A stretch of 50,402 bases of DNA from Dictyoglomota bacterium (lineage in GTDB: Bacteria; Dictyoglomota; Dictyoglomia; Dictyoglomales; Dictyoglomaceae): NCBI GenBank assembly GCA_029776735.1, contig JAKOUL010000127.1, positions 1 through 50,402 of the forward strand. The letters run 5' to 3'. Position 1 is the stretch's first letter, and each line of letters begins with the position of its first letter. The notes under the pieces were generated by a model, which saw nothing but the letters and a program-made list of their open reading frames with translations, did not search any database and was not told the origin of the DNA. The translations under genes were made by a program, and so were the position numbers. Shown here in pieces: positions 27,368-34,813 of the stretch.

Positions 27368-28192
27368 ATGCCACTTTCAGGAAATTTAAAAGAGTTTGAT
27401 TTGGTATCAATTCTTCAGACCCTTTCAGGGAAGATTTCTACAGGAAAGCTTGTTATTCAAAAACCTTTTAAAAAAGGGATTCTTTATCTTCAAGATGGAA
27501 AAGTAATAAATGCTGAGACTGGAAAATTGAGCGGAATGTTAGCTTTTTTAGAACTTTTTACTTGGGAGGATGGTAATTTTGAATTTATTCAAGAGGATGT
27601 TTCAAGTATCTCCATACTTATTTCTATGTCTTCAGAAGCACTAATTCTTGAAGCTGCAAGGATTATGGATGAATGGCAGGAAAAACAGAAGAAAATACAA
27701 TCCCTCACTGTAGTTCCATATTTTCCTGATTCTTCTTTTGAAGTTCCTTCTTCTGTACAAGTACTTCTTCTTAGAAAAGGTCTTGAAAATATGACATTAG
27801 AGGAAAAACAGAAATTTATTTTATCAAATATAGATGGAAGAAGAGATTTAGCTACTATAGCAAGGCTTAGTGGGCTTGGAACTATTTTTGCTATTGATGT
27901 TATACTGGAGAACATTTCTGTTGGAAGATTAACTTTTAGAAATCTTGTAAACTTAAAGACTGTTATCCCTGCAAAAGTTGGAAATGTTTCTTCTAATGAT
28001 TCTGCAGTTCAAAAAATGCTTAAGATTATGGACGGTAAGATAGATATGGAGGAAATCCTCTTAGAAATTGAAGAAGAAAGAGGTAGAATTATACCGGAGT
28101 TAGTTAAGTTGGTTAAGGGTGGAAGAGTAAAATTGGTAAAGGGTTTAGAGTATTTACCAAAACTATCACAGGAAAATTTATATCCATCATGA
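27368..28192 (+). CDS. DUF4388 (PATAN) domain protein
   Basis: The N-terminus MPLSGNLKEFDLVSILQTLS followed by KISTGKLVIQK and GILYLQDGKVINAETG is a DUF4388/PATAN domain (about residues 1-95), a module found with two-component and gliding-motility proteins and thought to mediate protein interactions. Residues about 135-200 (EEKQKFILSNIDGRRDLATIARLSG) and 215-265 look like repeated small helical or winged-helix units. The exact role is unknown. The gene starts 23 bases after tRNA-Arg, with GAGGAGA as ribosome site. Its stop overlaps the start of the FAD dehydrogenase gene as ATGA, suggesting functional pairing. Confidence 0.8.
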   Translation: MPLSGNLKEFDLVSILQTLSGKISTGKLVIQKPFKKGILYLQDGKVINAETGKLSGMLAFLELFTWEDGNFEFIQEDVSSISILISMSSEALILEAARIMDEWQEKQKKIQSLTVVPYFPDSSFEVPSSVQVLLLRKGLENMTLEEKQKFILSNIDGRRDLATIARLSGLGTIFAIDVILENISVGRLTFRNLVNLKTVIPAKVGNVSSNDSAVQKMLKIMDGKIDMEEILLEIEEERGRIIPELVKLVKGGRVKLVKGLEYLPKLSQENLYPS

Positions 28193-29589
28193 AGTATGAT
28201 GTTATTATTGTAGGCGGTGGTCCTTCAGGGATATTTTCAGCTATATCATTAATAAGAGGTAAAAAACCTCTCAGAATTTTGCTTGTAGAAAAAGGGGATA
28301 TTACAAGCAGAAGGGTATGTCCTGCTCTTGTAAATCACCAAGGCTGTGCTCGTTGTCCAAAGTGCAATATTGTTTCAGGATGGGGAGGGGCAGGAGCTTT
28401 TAGTGATGGAAAATTAACATTTTCTACAGAAGTAGGAGGATGGCTAAAAGATTACATTGAAGAACAAAGAATTATTCAACTGATGGATGAGGTAAATAAT
28501 ATCTATACCGAATTTGGTGCGGATCAACCTATTGTAAAACCTGATCCTGACAAATTTGCCTACTTTCAAAGAAAAGCTATATCTGCAGATTTAAGACTAA
28601 TGTATTTTGCTGTAAGGCATTTAGGTACTGAAAATTGTGCTCCTATTTTATTAAACATGTATGATTATCTTAAGGATAAAATAGATATTATTTTAAACAA
28701 GCAAGTAGAGAGATTAATAGTAGAGGATAATAAAGTAAAGGGTGTAGAGCTTGAAGATGGGAAAATTTTTACGGCTGATTTTGTAATTGTAGCTCCAGGA
28801 AGGGAAGGAGCAAAATGGTTTTCAGGTGAGGGGAAAAGAATAGGACTTTCGTGGATTATAAATCCTGTAGATATAGGAGTTAGAGTTGAAATACCTGCAG
28901 CTGTAATGAAAGAAATTACTGATGAGCTCTACGAAGCTAAGTTTATCTATTATACAAAAACCTTTGATGATAAAGTCAGAACTTTTTGTATGAATCCTTA
29001 TGGGGAAGTAGTTATGGAACAGGATGAAGGTATAATTTCAGTTAATGGGCATAGTTTTGCAGAAAAGAAAACTGAAAATACAAATTTTGCAATACTTGTA
29101 TCAAAAAACTTTACAGAACCTTTTAAAGATCCTATAGCTTATGGTAGAGCTATAGGAAGTCTTGCAAATCTTCTGAGTAATGGGGTTATTTTGCAAAGAT
29201 TAGGTGATCTTCTTGCTGGTAGAAGATCTACATGGGAGAGACTTCAAAAAAGTATGGTAATTCCAACTCTAAAGGATGCTGTTCCTGGAGATCTAAGTTT
29301 AGTTCTCCCCTATAGATATCTTGTGGATATTATAGAGATGATTCAGGCATTAGATAAAGTAACTCCTGGAGTTTACTCACGTCATACATTGCTTTATGGA
29401 GTAGAAGTAAAATTTTATTCTGCCAGAGTTAAGTTATCCTCCTCCTTAGAAACAGAGATAAAAAATCTATTCGCTATTGGGGATGGGGTAGGAGTTACAA
29501 GAGGACTTATGCAAGCATCAATTTCTGGTTTGGTGGTAGGGAAAGAAATTTTAAAAAGGCTTTCTCTATATACAGAGACTAAGTCTTAA
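28189..29589 (+). CDS. FAD-dependent dehydrogenase, COG2509 type
   Basis: A 466-residue flavoprotein with N-terminal dinucleotide site YDVIIVGGGPSGIFSAISL. A characteristic cysteine-containing segment follows: CPALVNHQGCARCPKCNIV then SGWGGAGAFSDGKL. The C-terminal FAD motif is NLFAIGDGVGVTRGLMQASISG. This is the uncharacterised COG2509 group (annotated as NAD(P)/FAD-dependent oxidoreductase). The substrate is unknown. The Cys-x2-Cys-x2-Cys-like cluster may bind metal or act in redox chemistry. It overlaps the DUF4388 gene by four bases upstream and the convergent amidohydrolase gene by 11 bases downstream. Confidence 0.88.
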   Translation: MKYDVIIVGGGPSGIFSAISLIRGKKPLRILLVEKGDITSRRVCPALVNHQGCARCPKCNIVSGWGGAGAFSDGKLTFSTEVGGWLKDYIEEQRIIQLMDEVNNIYTEFGADQPIVKPDPDKFAYFQRKAISADLRLMYFAVRHLGTENCAPILLNMYDYLKDKIDIILNKQVERLIVEDNKVKGVELEDGKIFTADFVIVAPGREGAKWFSGEGKRIGLSWIINPVDIGVRVEIPAAVMKEITDELYEAKFIYYTKTFDDKVRTFCMNPYGEVVMEQDEGIISVNGHSFAEKKTENTNFAILVSKNFTEPFKDPIAYGRAIGSLANLLSNGVILQRLGDLLAGRRSTWERLQKSMVIPTLKDAVPGDLSLVLPYRYLVDIIEMIQALDKVTPGVYSRHTLLYGVEVKFYSARVKLSSSLETEIKNLFAIGDGVGVTRGLMQASISGLVVGKEILKRLSLYTETKS

Positions 29590-31093
29590 GTTTTACATCT
29601 TTATATACGATTCTACCTTTAGAGATATTAACTTTTACTTCCAAAGATGCTTTAATTTTTTGAGGATCTATTTTAAAAGGATCCTCGTTTAAGAAAACAA
29701 TATCTGCAATTTTTCCTTTCTCTATACTTCCCTTTTCCTTATCCAAAAATCCTATATAGGCACTGTTAAATGTAAACATCTTTATAGCTTCCTTAATAGA
29801 AATTTTTTCTTGAGGGTTAGGATGATTTACTGCTGAGTGAACTCCTAATATAGGATCTATAGGAGTTACTGAGCTATCGGATCCTCCTCCAGCAACGATC
29901 TTTTCACTAAAAATGCTTTTAAGAGGAATTATGTTCTGAGCCCTATCCTCTCCCAAATAGGTCTCATACATATTTCCTGTACCACCCCAAAAGTATAAAA
30001 AGGCTGGCTGCATAGATAAAGTAAGTCCTAAGTCCTTTACAAGCTTTATGTGCTCTTTTTTAGGTAATTCAAAATGTTCTATTCTATGCCTATGATCCTC
30101 TTTAGGAAATTCTTTTATTACTTTTTTATAGGCACGAAGAAGTAGGTCTATGCCTCTATCTCCTACAGCATGAAAGGCAATTTGTAGCCCTTCGTTATGA
30201 GCAGTTTTTATGAAATTAACAAGAGGATCTAAATCCCAATAAAGAATTCCAAGACTATTCTTATCAATATCATAAGGTTCAAATAGAGCAGCAGTAAGAC
30301 TACTAATAGAACCATCTACTAGTAAGCACCCACCTATAGTATGTAAATTCAAGGATTTTACTTTGTTGATAGATGTAGTCTGATAGTATAGTATTACATC
30401 TATAGGAAAGTATTGCTGCAGACCCATTATTAATTGAGGTGTACCTGGTGGAGAGGTGTATCCACCTTCTAAAGCGTGAATAGTACTTACCCCATTTTCA
30501 GCTGCCTTTCTTAAGGTTTTAAGTATTCCCCTTACAAGAAGAGAAGGATCAATCTTTTGATAGACTTTTCCTACTGCTATCTGATGGATTTTTCCTTTTA
30601 ATATCTCCTCATCACTTTTTTCTGGAAATTCTAAAAGACTTTCGCCGAGGGAGTTTATAATACTTGAGTGGGCATCCTTTCTTATAATTAGAACAGGGTG
30701 TTTTGAAAAGTGTTGATCAAGTTCTTCTTTTGTAATGTTTCTTTTTTCATCTATGTTATCGGGATCAAATTCCTTTGCAAGAATCCATTCTCCTTCTGGA
30801 AGTGAATCTCTGGTAGCCTCTAAAGCTTTAATGATATCTTTTATTGAAGAGAAATTACTCAAATCTAAAGATATTTCATTAATAGCAGTGGAAGAAAGAT
30901 GTACATGTGTATCAATGAAACCTGGAATGGCAATGAATTCAGAAAAGTCATAAATAGGTATCTCTGTTTCTTTGGGAAGACTCTCTATACCTAAATCTTT
31001 GATTCTTCCATTTTCAATTAATGCCCAAGAATACTCGTGAAAGCTATCATCAAATGAATATATATTTTTTGCTTTTAAAAAATACCTTTCCAT
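29579..31093 (-). CDS. Metal-dependent amidohydrolase, YtcJ-like
   Basis: Amidohydrolase superfamily member related to YtcJ/imidazolonepropionase-like exoenzymes. The N-terminal beta-sandwich leads to the metal motif GFIDTHVHLSST (HxH). Later ligands appear in AFHAVGDRGID and HRIEHFELP, and the final Asp region is GGGSDSSVTPIDPILGVH. The C-terminus closes the sandwich (GSIEKGKIADIVFLNEDPF). 504 residues is within the family's 500-550. No signal peptide. The substrate is unknown; cyclic amides or N-acyl compounds are typical. Single gene with its own promoter, convergent with the flavoprotein gene. Confidence 0.88.
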   Translation of the reverse strand: MERYFLKAKNIYSFDDSFHEYSWALIENGRIKDLGIESLPKETEIPIYDFSEFIAIPGFIDTHVHLSSTAINEISLDLSNFSSIKDIIKALEATRDSLPEGEWILAKEFDPDNIDEKRNITKEELDQHFSKHPVLIIRKDAHSSIINSLGESLLEFPEKSDEEILKGKIHQIAVGKVYQKIDPSLLVRGILKTLRKAAENGVSTIHALEGGYTSPPGTPQLIMGLQQYFPIDVILYYQTTSINKVKSLNLHTIGGCLLVDGSISSLTAALFEPYDIDKNSLGILYWDLDPLVNFIKTAHNEGLQIAFHAVGDRGIDLLLRAYKKVIKEFPKEDHRHRIEHFELPKKEHIKLVKDLGLTLSMQPAFLYFWGGTGNMYETYLGEDRAQNIIPLKSIFSEKIVAGGGSDSSVTPIDPILGVHSAVNHPNPQEKISIKEAIKMFTFNSAYIGFLDKEKGSIEKGKIADIVFLNEDPFKIDPQKIKASLEVKVNISKGRIVYKDVKLKT

Positions 31094-31119
31094 TTTTTAT
31101 CGCCTTTTTTAATTAGAGT

Positions 31120-31128
31120 ATTATATCA
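31120..31128 (-). promoter_or_regulatory. Extended -10 promoter for the amidohydrolase gene
   Basis: The minus strand reads TGATATAAT, an extended -10 (TGnTATAAT), about 27 bases before the start codon. The -35 region is poor. It is divergent from the promoter of the Fur-family gene. Confidence 0.55.
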
Positions 31129-31160
31129 TAAAAGAGAAGCTAAAAGTTTTAGATGCGTTT

Positions 31161-31189
31161 TTGACAAAATAATAACTTTAAATTAAACT
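31161..31189 (+). promoter_or_regulatory. Promoter of the fur-family/argR/kinase operon
   Basis: TTGACA at 31161-31166 and TAAACT at 31184-31189, spacing 17. The spacer and -10 coincide with an inverted repeat (31171-31193), suggesting regulation at this promoter. Confidence 0.75.
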
Positions 31190-31193
31190 TATT
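31171..31193 (+). promoter_or_regulatory. Candidate operator (Fur/PerR-box-like dyad)
   Basis: AATAACTTTAA-A-TTAAACTTATT is an inverted repeat of 11-1-11 with one mismatched pair (C76/C88 by last two digits). Its inner 7-1-7 core fits the geometry of Fur/PerR boxes. It overlaps the spacer and -10 of the promoter and lies 22 bases before a Fur-family gene, so autorepression is the natural inference. Confidence 0.5.
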
Positions 31194-31214
31194 TACAGAA
31201 GGGAGATAAGCAGT

Positions 31215-31616
31215 ATGCAAAGAGAGACAAGACAGAGAAAATTAGTAATGGATATCTTAATGGAAAGTAAAGATCATCCTGATGCTCTTTCTGTTTTTCG
31301 GAAAGCAGAGGAGAAATCTATAAAAATAAGTCTTGGTACAGTATATAGAACTCTTGAGCTCTTAGTAAGAGAAGGCAAAGCAATAAGGTTTTATGATGAT
31401 AATGCAGTGGCAAGATATGATGCAAAAGTAGAACCTCATCATCATTTAATTTGTAAAACATGTGGAAAGGTAGAAGATTTGGAAGAACCATTAATAGATT
31501 ATGAAAAACTGAAGGAAAAGATTGAAGATAAAACTTCTTTTAGTAATGTAAGTTATCAGTTGATTATATATGGTGTATGTGAGGAGTGTAGGAGAAGGGG
31601 TCATCAGGAGATTTGA
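31215..31616 (+). CDS. Fur-family transcriptional regulator, PerR-like
   Basis: A 133-residue metal-dependent repressor. The N-terminal winged helix contains SLGTVYRTLELLVREGKAIRF. The metal sites are RYDAKVEPHHHLICKTCGKVEDL and the C-terminal CEEC. CxxC plus CxxC form the structural zinc site. The Asp in RYD, the His cluster and the Asp in VEDL match the positions of PerR regulatory ligands, which favours peroxide sensing over iron uptake control, though this is inference. First gene after the dyad-containing promoter; the stop overlaps the argR start. Confidence 0.87.
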   Translation: MQRETRQRKLVMDILMESKDHPDALSVFRKAEEKSIKISLGTVYRTLELLVREGKAIRFYDDNAVARYDAKVEPHHHLICKTCGKVEDLEEPLIDYEKLKEKIEDKTSFSNVSYQLIIYGVCEECRRRGHQEI

Positions 31617-32062
31617 ACAAAAGAGAAAAATTAGAGAAAATTAGGGAAATTTTAAAAAAAAGATTTATAAGTACCCAAAAGGAATTAATGGATGCTCTCA
31701 AAGAAGAAGGAATTGACATTGTTCAGGCCACTCTTTCTCGGTACCTGAAAGAATTAGGAGCTATCCGTCAAACTTCTGAGTTAGGTAAAAGGTATGTAAT
31801 TCCTGAGAATTCCTTTAACTTTCCTTCTTTAAAAGATCTATTAAATAGAGTAGTGGTAAAAATTGATTTTGCTGAAAATTTTATACTTATAAAGACGTTA
31901 CCAGGAAACGCTCAAGCAGTAGCATTTATGTTGGATAATATTATGAATGAATGGGAAGATTTTGTGGGAAGTGTAGCAGGAGATGATACCATATTAATAG
32001 TTTTGAGAAAGAAGGAGAAAATATCCGAAACTCTCCAAAAATTAGAAGAACTCAGAAAATAA
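31613..32062 (+). CDS. argR: Arginine repressor
   Basis: Arginine-responsive DNA-binding protein of the ArgR/AhrC family. The N-terminal winged helix reads STQKELMDALKEEGIDIVQATLSRYLKELGAIR. The C-terminal oligomerisation and arginine-binding domain contains ILIKTLPGNAQAVAFMLDN and the GDDT motif in SVAGDDTILIVLR. 149 residues is the family length. TTG start overlaps the fur-family stop (TTGA), and the stop overlaps the kinase gene as TAATG. In many Gram-positive genomes argR (ahrC) sits near recN; here it is about 26 kb away. Confidence 0.93.
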   Translation: MNKREKLEKIREILKKRFISTQKELMDALKEEGIDIVQATLSRYLKELGAIRQTSELGKRYVIPENSFNFPSLKDLLNRVVVKIDFAENFILIKTLPGNAQAVAFMLDNIMNEWEDFVGSVAGDDTILIVLRKKEKISETLQKLEELRK

Positions 32063-33498
32063 TGCTGAAAACTAAAAAAGAGACGGTTTATCTTTTAGAA
32101 GAGTTTAAGAATTATGTCCCTTATTTACCACTTATTGCAGACTTGATAGGGGCAGATCTTTATCTCTACCAACCAATCACAGATCTGTCTTCGGCTGTTC
32201 TTGTGGCCGAAGCTCATCCTAAAACGGTTCCTCCTTTATCCATAAGGCAGGAAATAGGAAAACTTGTATTTTTTGATGATGAGCCTGAATTATTACAAGC
32301 AATAAATACTGGCAGAGTGCAGAATAGAAAATCAGGCCTTGTGATAGGAGGATTTCCTGCAGAGGAAGAAGTTTTACCTCTTAAAAAGGATGGAAGGGTT
32401 ATAGGGGTACTGAAAGTTCTAAAAAATCTTTTAGTTCATACAGAATTTCCATATAATGCAAGAGGCTATAAGGAAACATCTCAATGGCTTCTGAAGCTTT
32501 TAATAAAAGGAAAATTGAACTGGGAAGGTTTTATTGATAGTGTTTCTGAAGGAGAAAGTATATTAATTTTGGATGAAGATGGAATAGTACTTTTTGCTAA
32601 TATGGCAGCAATGAAGTTATTTAGAACATTGGGAGAAGTAGGGAATATATGGGGTAAGAAAGTAAAAGATCCATTCTTTTATAAATTTATAGAAATGAGA
32701 AAGGATATGGAATTTATAAAAGCATGGGGAGAAGAAGTTTATGAGGAGTTTGAAGATGAAACAAGAAGTTTTGTAAAGAGGATTTTACCTGTTAGTAAGG
32801 GTAATAATAGTATATGGCGAATGTTTTATCTTATAAGAGAGACTACAGAGTTAAAGCAAAAAGAGAGAGAGCTTAAATTTAAATCGGTACTTATAAAGGA
32901 GATTCATCACAGAGTAAAGAATAATCTTCAAACTATAGCAAGTTTATTAAGAATCCAAATGCGGAGGCTTGATTCTGAAAGTGCAAAACTTGCTCTTCAG
33001 GAAAGTATTAATAGAGTAAATAGTATTGCTCTAGTACATGAGTCTCTTTCCAGATTTGAGGAAGATAGAGTAGATATTGTAGAAGTAGCAGAAAGACTGT
33101 TAAATGCATTTAAACAAACTTATGAAGATCTGCCGTGTATTTTTAAATTTCATAAGTCAAAGAAAAATATTTTTTTGTCATCTCAAAAAGCAACCTCTGT
33201 AAGTTTAATTGTGAATGAACTTTTACAAAATGCAGTTAAACATGGAGTAGTGGATGAATCCCCTGTAGAAATAGTTCTATCGCTTACTTTGCAAGAAAAA
33301 GATATAATATTAGAAGTAACAAATAAAGGAGCGCATGAAGTACAAATCTCTGAAATTTCTCCTTCCAAAGGAAGCTTAGGTTTCCAATTGGTACAAATGC
33401 TTGTAGAAGAGATCAAAGGTAAAATTGATATGGAAGCATTTCCTTGCGGCTTGAGGATAAAGGTAACCTTTCCAAAAGGAGAAGAGATAGATGCCTAA
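32062..33498 (+). CDS. Sensor histidine kinase, HisKA_2 family (PdtaS-like)
   Basis: A cytosolic sensor kinase with no transmembrane segment. Residues about 1-135 resemble the GAF-like sensor of PdtaS (LPLIADLIGADLYLYQPITD, then VAEAHPKTVPPL). A PAS-like region follows at about 155-260 (SILILDEDGIVLFANMAAM). The HisKA_2 phosphoacceptor is in IKEIHHRVKNNLQTIASLLRIQ, and the HATPase has NELLQNAVKHG and GSLGFQLVQMLVEE. Kinases of this type usually signal to an ANTAR RNA-binding antiterminator (PdtaR/EutV type); none is encoded in the window. The gene is translationally coupled to argR and overlaps miaB by eight bases. Confidence 0.87.
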   Translation: MLKTKKETVYLLEEFKNYVPYLPLIADLIGADLYLYQPITDLSSAVLVAEAHPKTVPPLSIRQEIGKLVFFDDEPELLQAINTGRVQNRKSGLVIGGFPAEEEVLPLKKDGRVIGVLKVLKNLLVHTEFPYNARGYKETSQWLLKLLIKGKLNWEGFIDSVSEGESILILDEDGIVLFANMAAMKLFRTLGEVGNIWGKKVKDPFFYKFIEMRKDMEFIKAWGEEVYEEFEDETRSFVKRILPVSKGNNSIWRMFYLIRETTELKQKERELKFKSVLIKEIHHRVKNNLQTIASLLRIQMRRLDSESAKLALQESINRVNSIALVHESLSRFEEDRVDIVEVAERLLNAFKQTYEDLPCIFKFHKSKKNIFLSSQKATSVSLIVNELLQNAVKHGVVDESPVEIVLSLTLQEKDIILEVTNKGAHEVQISEISPSKGSLGFQLVQMLVEEIKGKIDMEAFPCGLRIKVTFPKGEEIDA

Positions 33499-34810
33499 AT
33501 ATCACATTCTAACATACGGTTGCCAGATGAATAAATCAGATTCTGAAAAGATGGCAGGTATTTTGGAGAGTCTTGGGTATACTCAATCAGAAAAAATGGA
33601 AGAGGCAGATATTATTCTTTTAAATACTTGCTCTGTTAGAAAAAGGGCAGAGGAGAAGGTATTTGGAAAATTGGGGGAACTTAATAAATTGAAAAGAAAG
33701 AGACCAGACATACTTATCGGAATTTCAGGATGTATGGCTCAAAGAATGAACGAAGAAATTATAGAAAAATTTCCTTATATTGACTTTGTGCTTGGTAGTT
33801 ATAAGTTTGTAAAACTTCCAGAGATTATTAGGAAATTGGAAAATGGAGAAAAGGCAGTTTTAGTTGAGGAAGACCCTTATCCAGAAGATATAGATTGGAA
33901 GATTATAAAAAGAGAAAGTAAATTTCAAGCGTGGGTGCCTATAATTTATGGATGTAATAATTTCTGTACTTATTGCATTGTTCCATATCTAAGAGGAAGA
34001 GAAAAAAGTAGGAAGAAAGAAGATATAGTAAATGAAATTAGAGATCTTGCTAATCAAGGAGTAGTAGAAGTTACTCTTTTAGGACAAAATGTGGATTCTT
34101 ATGGTAAGGATCTTGGAAATACTGATCTTGCTGATCTTCTTTCTGAAATTCATGAAATTCCAGGTATAAAAAGAATAAGATTTCTTACCTCACACCCGAG
34201 AGATGTTACTGATAAATTAATAGAAACTGTAGCAAGACTTCCAAAGGTCTGTCCTCATTGGCATTTACCTCTTCAAGCAGGATCTGACAGAATTCTAAAG
34301 AAGATGGGAAGGGGCTATACCTATCAGGACTATAAAAATCTTATTGAAAAGATTAGAGATAGAGTCCAAGATTCTTCATTCTCTACAGATATAATAGTGG
34401 GATTTCCAGGAGAAGAAGAAGAGGATTTCCAGGCAACAAGAAAAGCCTTGAAAGAACTACAATTTGATACAGTAAATTTAGCTATTTATTCGCCAAGACC
34501 AGGTACTGTTGCATCTAACTTTGAAGATATGGTGCCTCTCTCTAAAAAAAAGGAATGGTTTGAAGAGCTTGAGAATCTTCAAAGGAAAATTATATATGAA
34601 AAGAATTTGTCAATGGTTGGGAAGGAAGAAGTAATACTTGCGGAGGGAACTAATCCTAAGGATTCAGAAGAGCTTACTGGAAGAACGAAAAATTTCAGAC
34701 TCGTTTTTTTTAGAGGTAGCAAAGAGATGATTGGAAAGTTTTATGTTATAAGAATAATAGAAGCAAGGCTGTGGTCTTTGAAAGGGGAGATTGTTAAAGA
34801 GGTAGAGTAA
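33491..34810 (+). CDS. miaB: tRNA-2-methylthio-N6-dimethylallyladenosine synthase
   Basis: Radical SAM methylthiotransferase that completes ms2i6A at position 37 of tRNAs reading UNN codons, acting after MiaA, which is encoded downstream. The N-terminal cluster cysteines lie in YGCQMNKSDSE, NTCSVR and SGCMAQ. The radical SAM motif is YGCNNFCTYCIVPYLRG (CxxxCxxC). A C-terminal TRAM domain is present. 439 residues is usual. MiaB rather than MtaB is favoured by the CNNFCTYCIVPY context and by miaA in the same operon. Confidence 0.93.
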   Translation: MPKYHILTYGCQMNKSDSEKMAGILESLGYTQSEKMEEADIILLNTCSVRKRAEEKVFGKLGELNKLKRKRPDILIGISGCMAQRMNEEIIEKFPYIDFVLGSYKFVKLPEIIRKLENGEKAVLVEEDPYPEDIDWKIIKRESKFQAWVPIIYGCNNFCTYCIVPYLRGREKSRKKEDIVNEIRDLANQGVVEVTLLGQNVDSYGKDLGNTDLADLLSEIHEIPGIKRIRFLTSHPRDVTDKLIETVARLPKVCPHWHLPLQAGSDRILKKMGRGYTYQDYKNLIEKIRDRVQDSSFSTDIIVGFPGEEEEDFQATRKALKELQFDTVNLAIYSPRPGTVASNFEDMVPLSKKKEWFEELENLQRKIIYEKNLSMVGKEEVILAEGTNPKDSEELTGRTKNFRLVFFRGSKEMIGKFYVIRIIEARLWSLKGEIVKEVE

Positions 34811-34813
34811 ATT

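Noticed and set aside
27361..27399. ATG 27361 opening a 12-codon frame just before the DUF4388 gene
   Set aside because: Overlaps the real start at 27368, which gives the expected domain N-terminus; too short to support.
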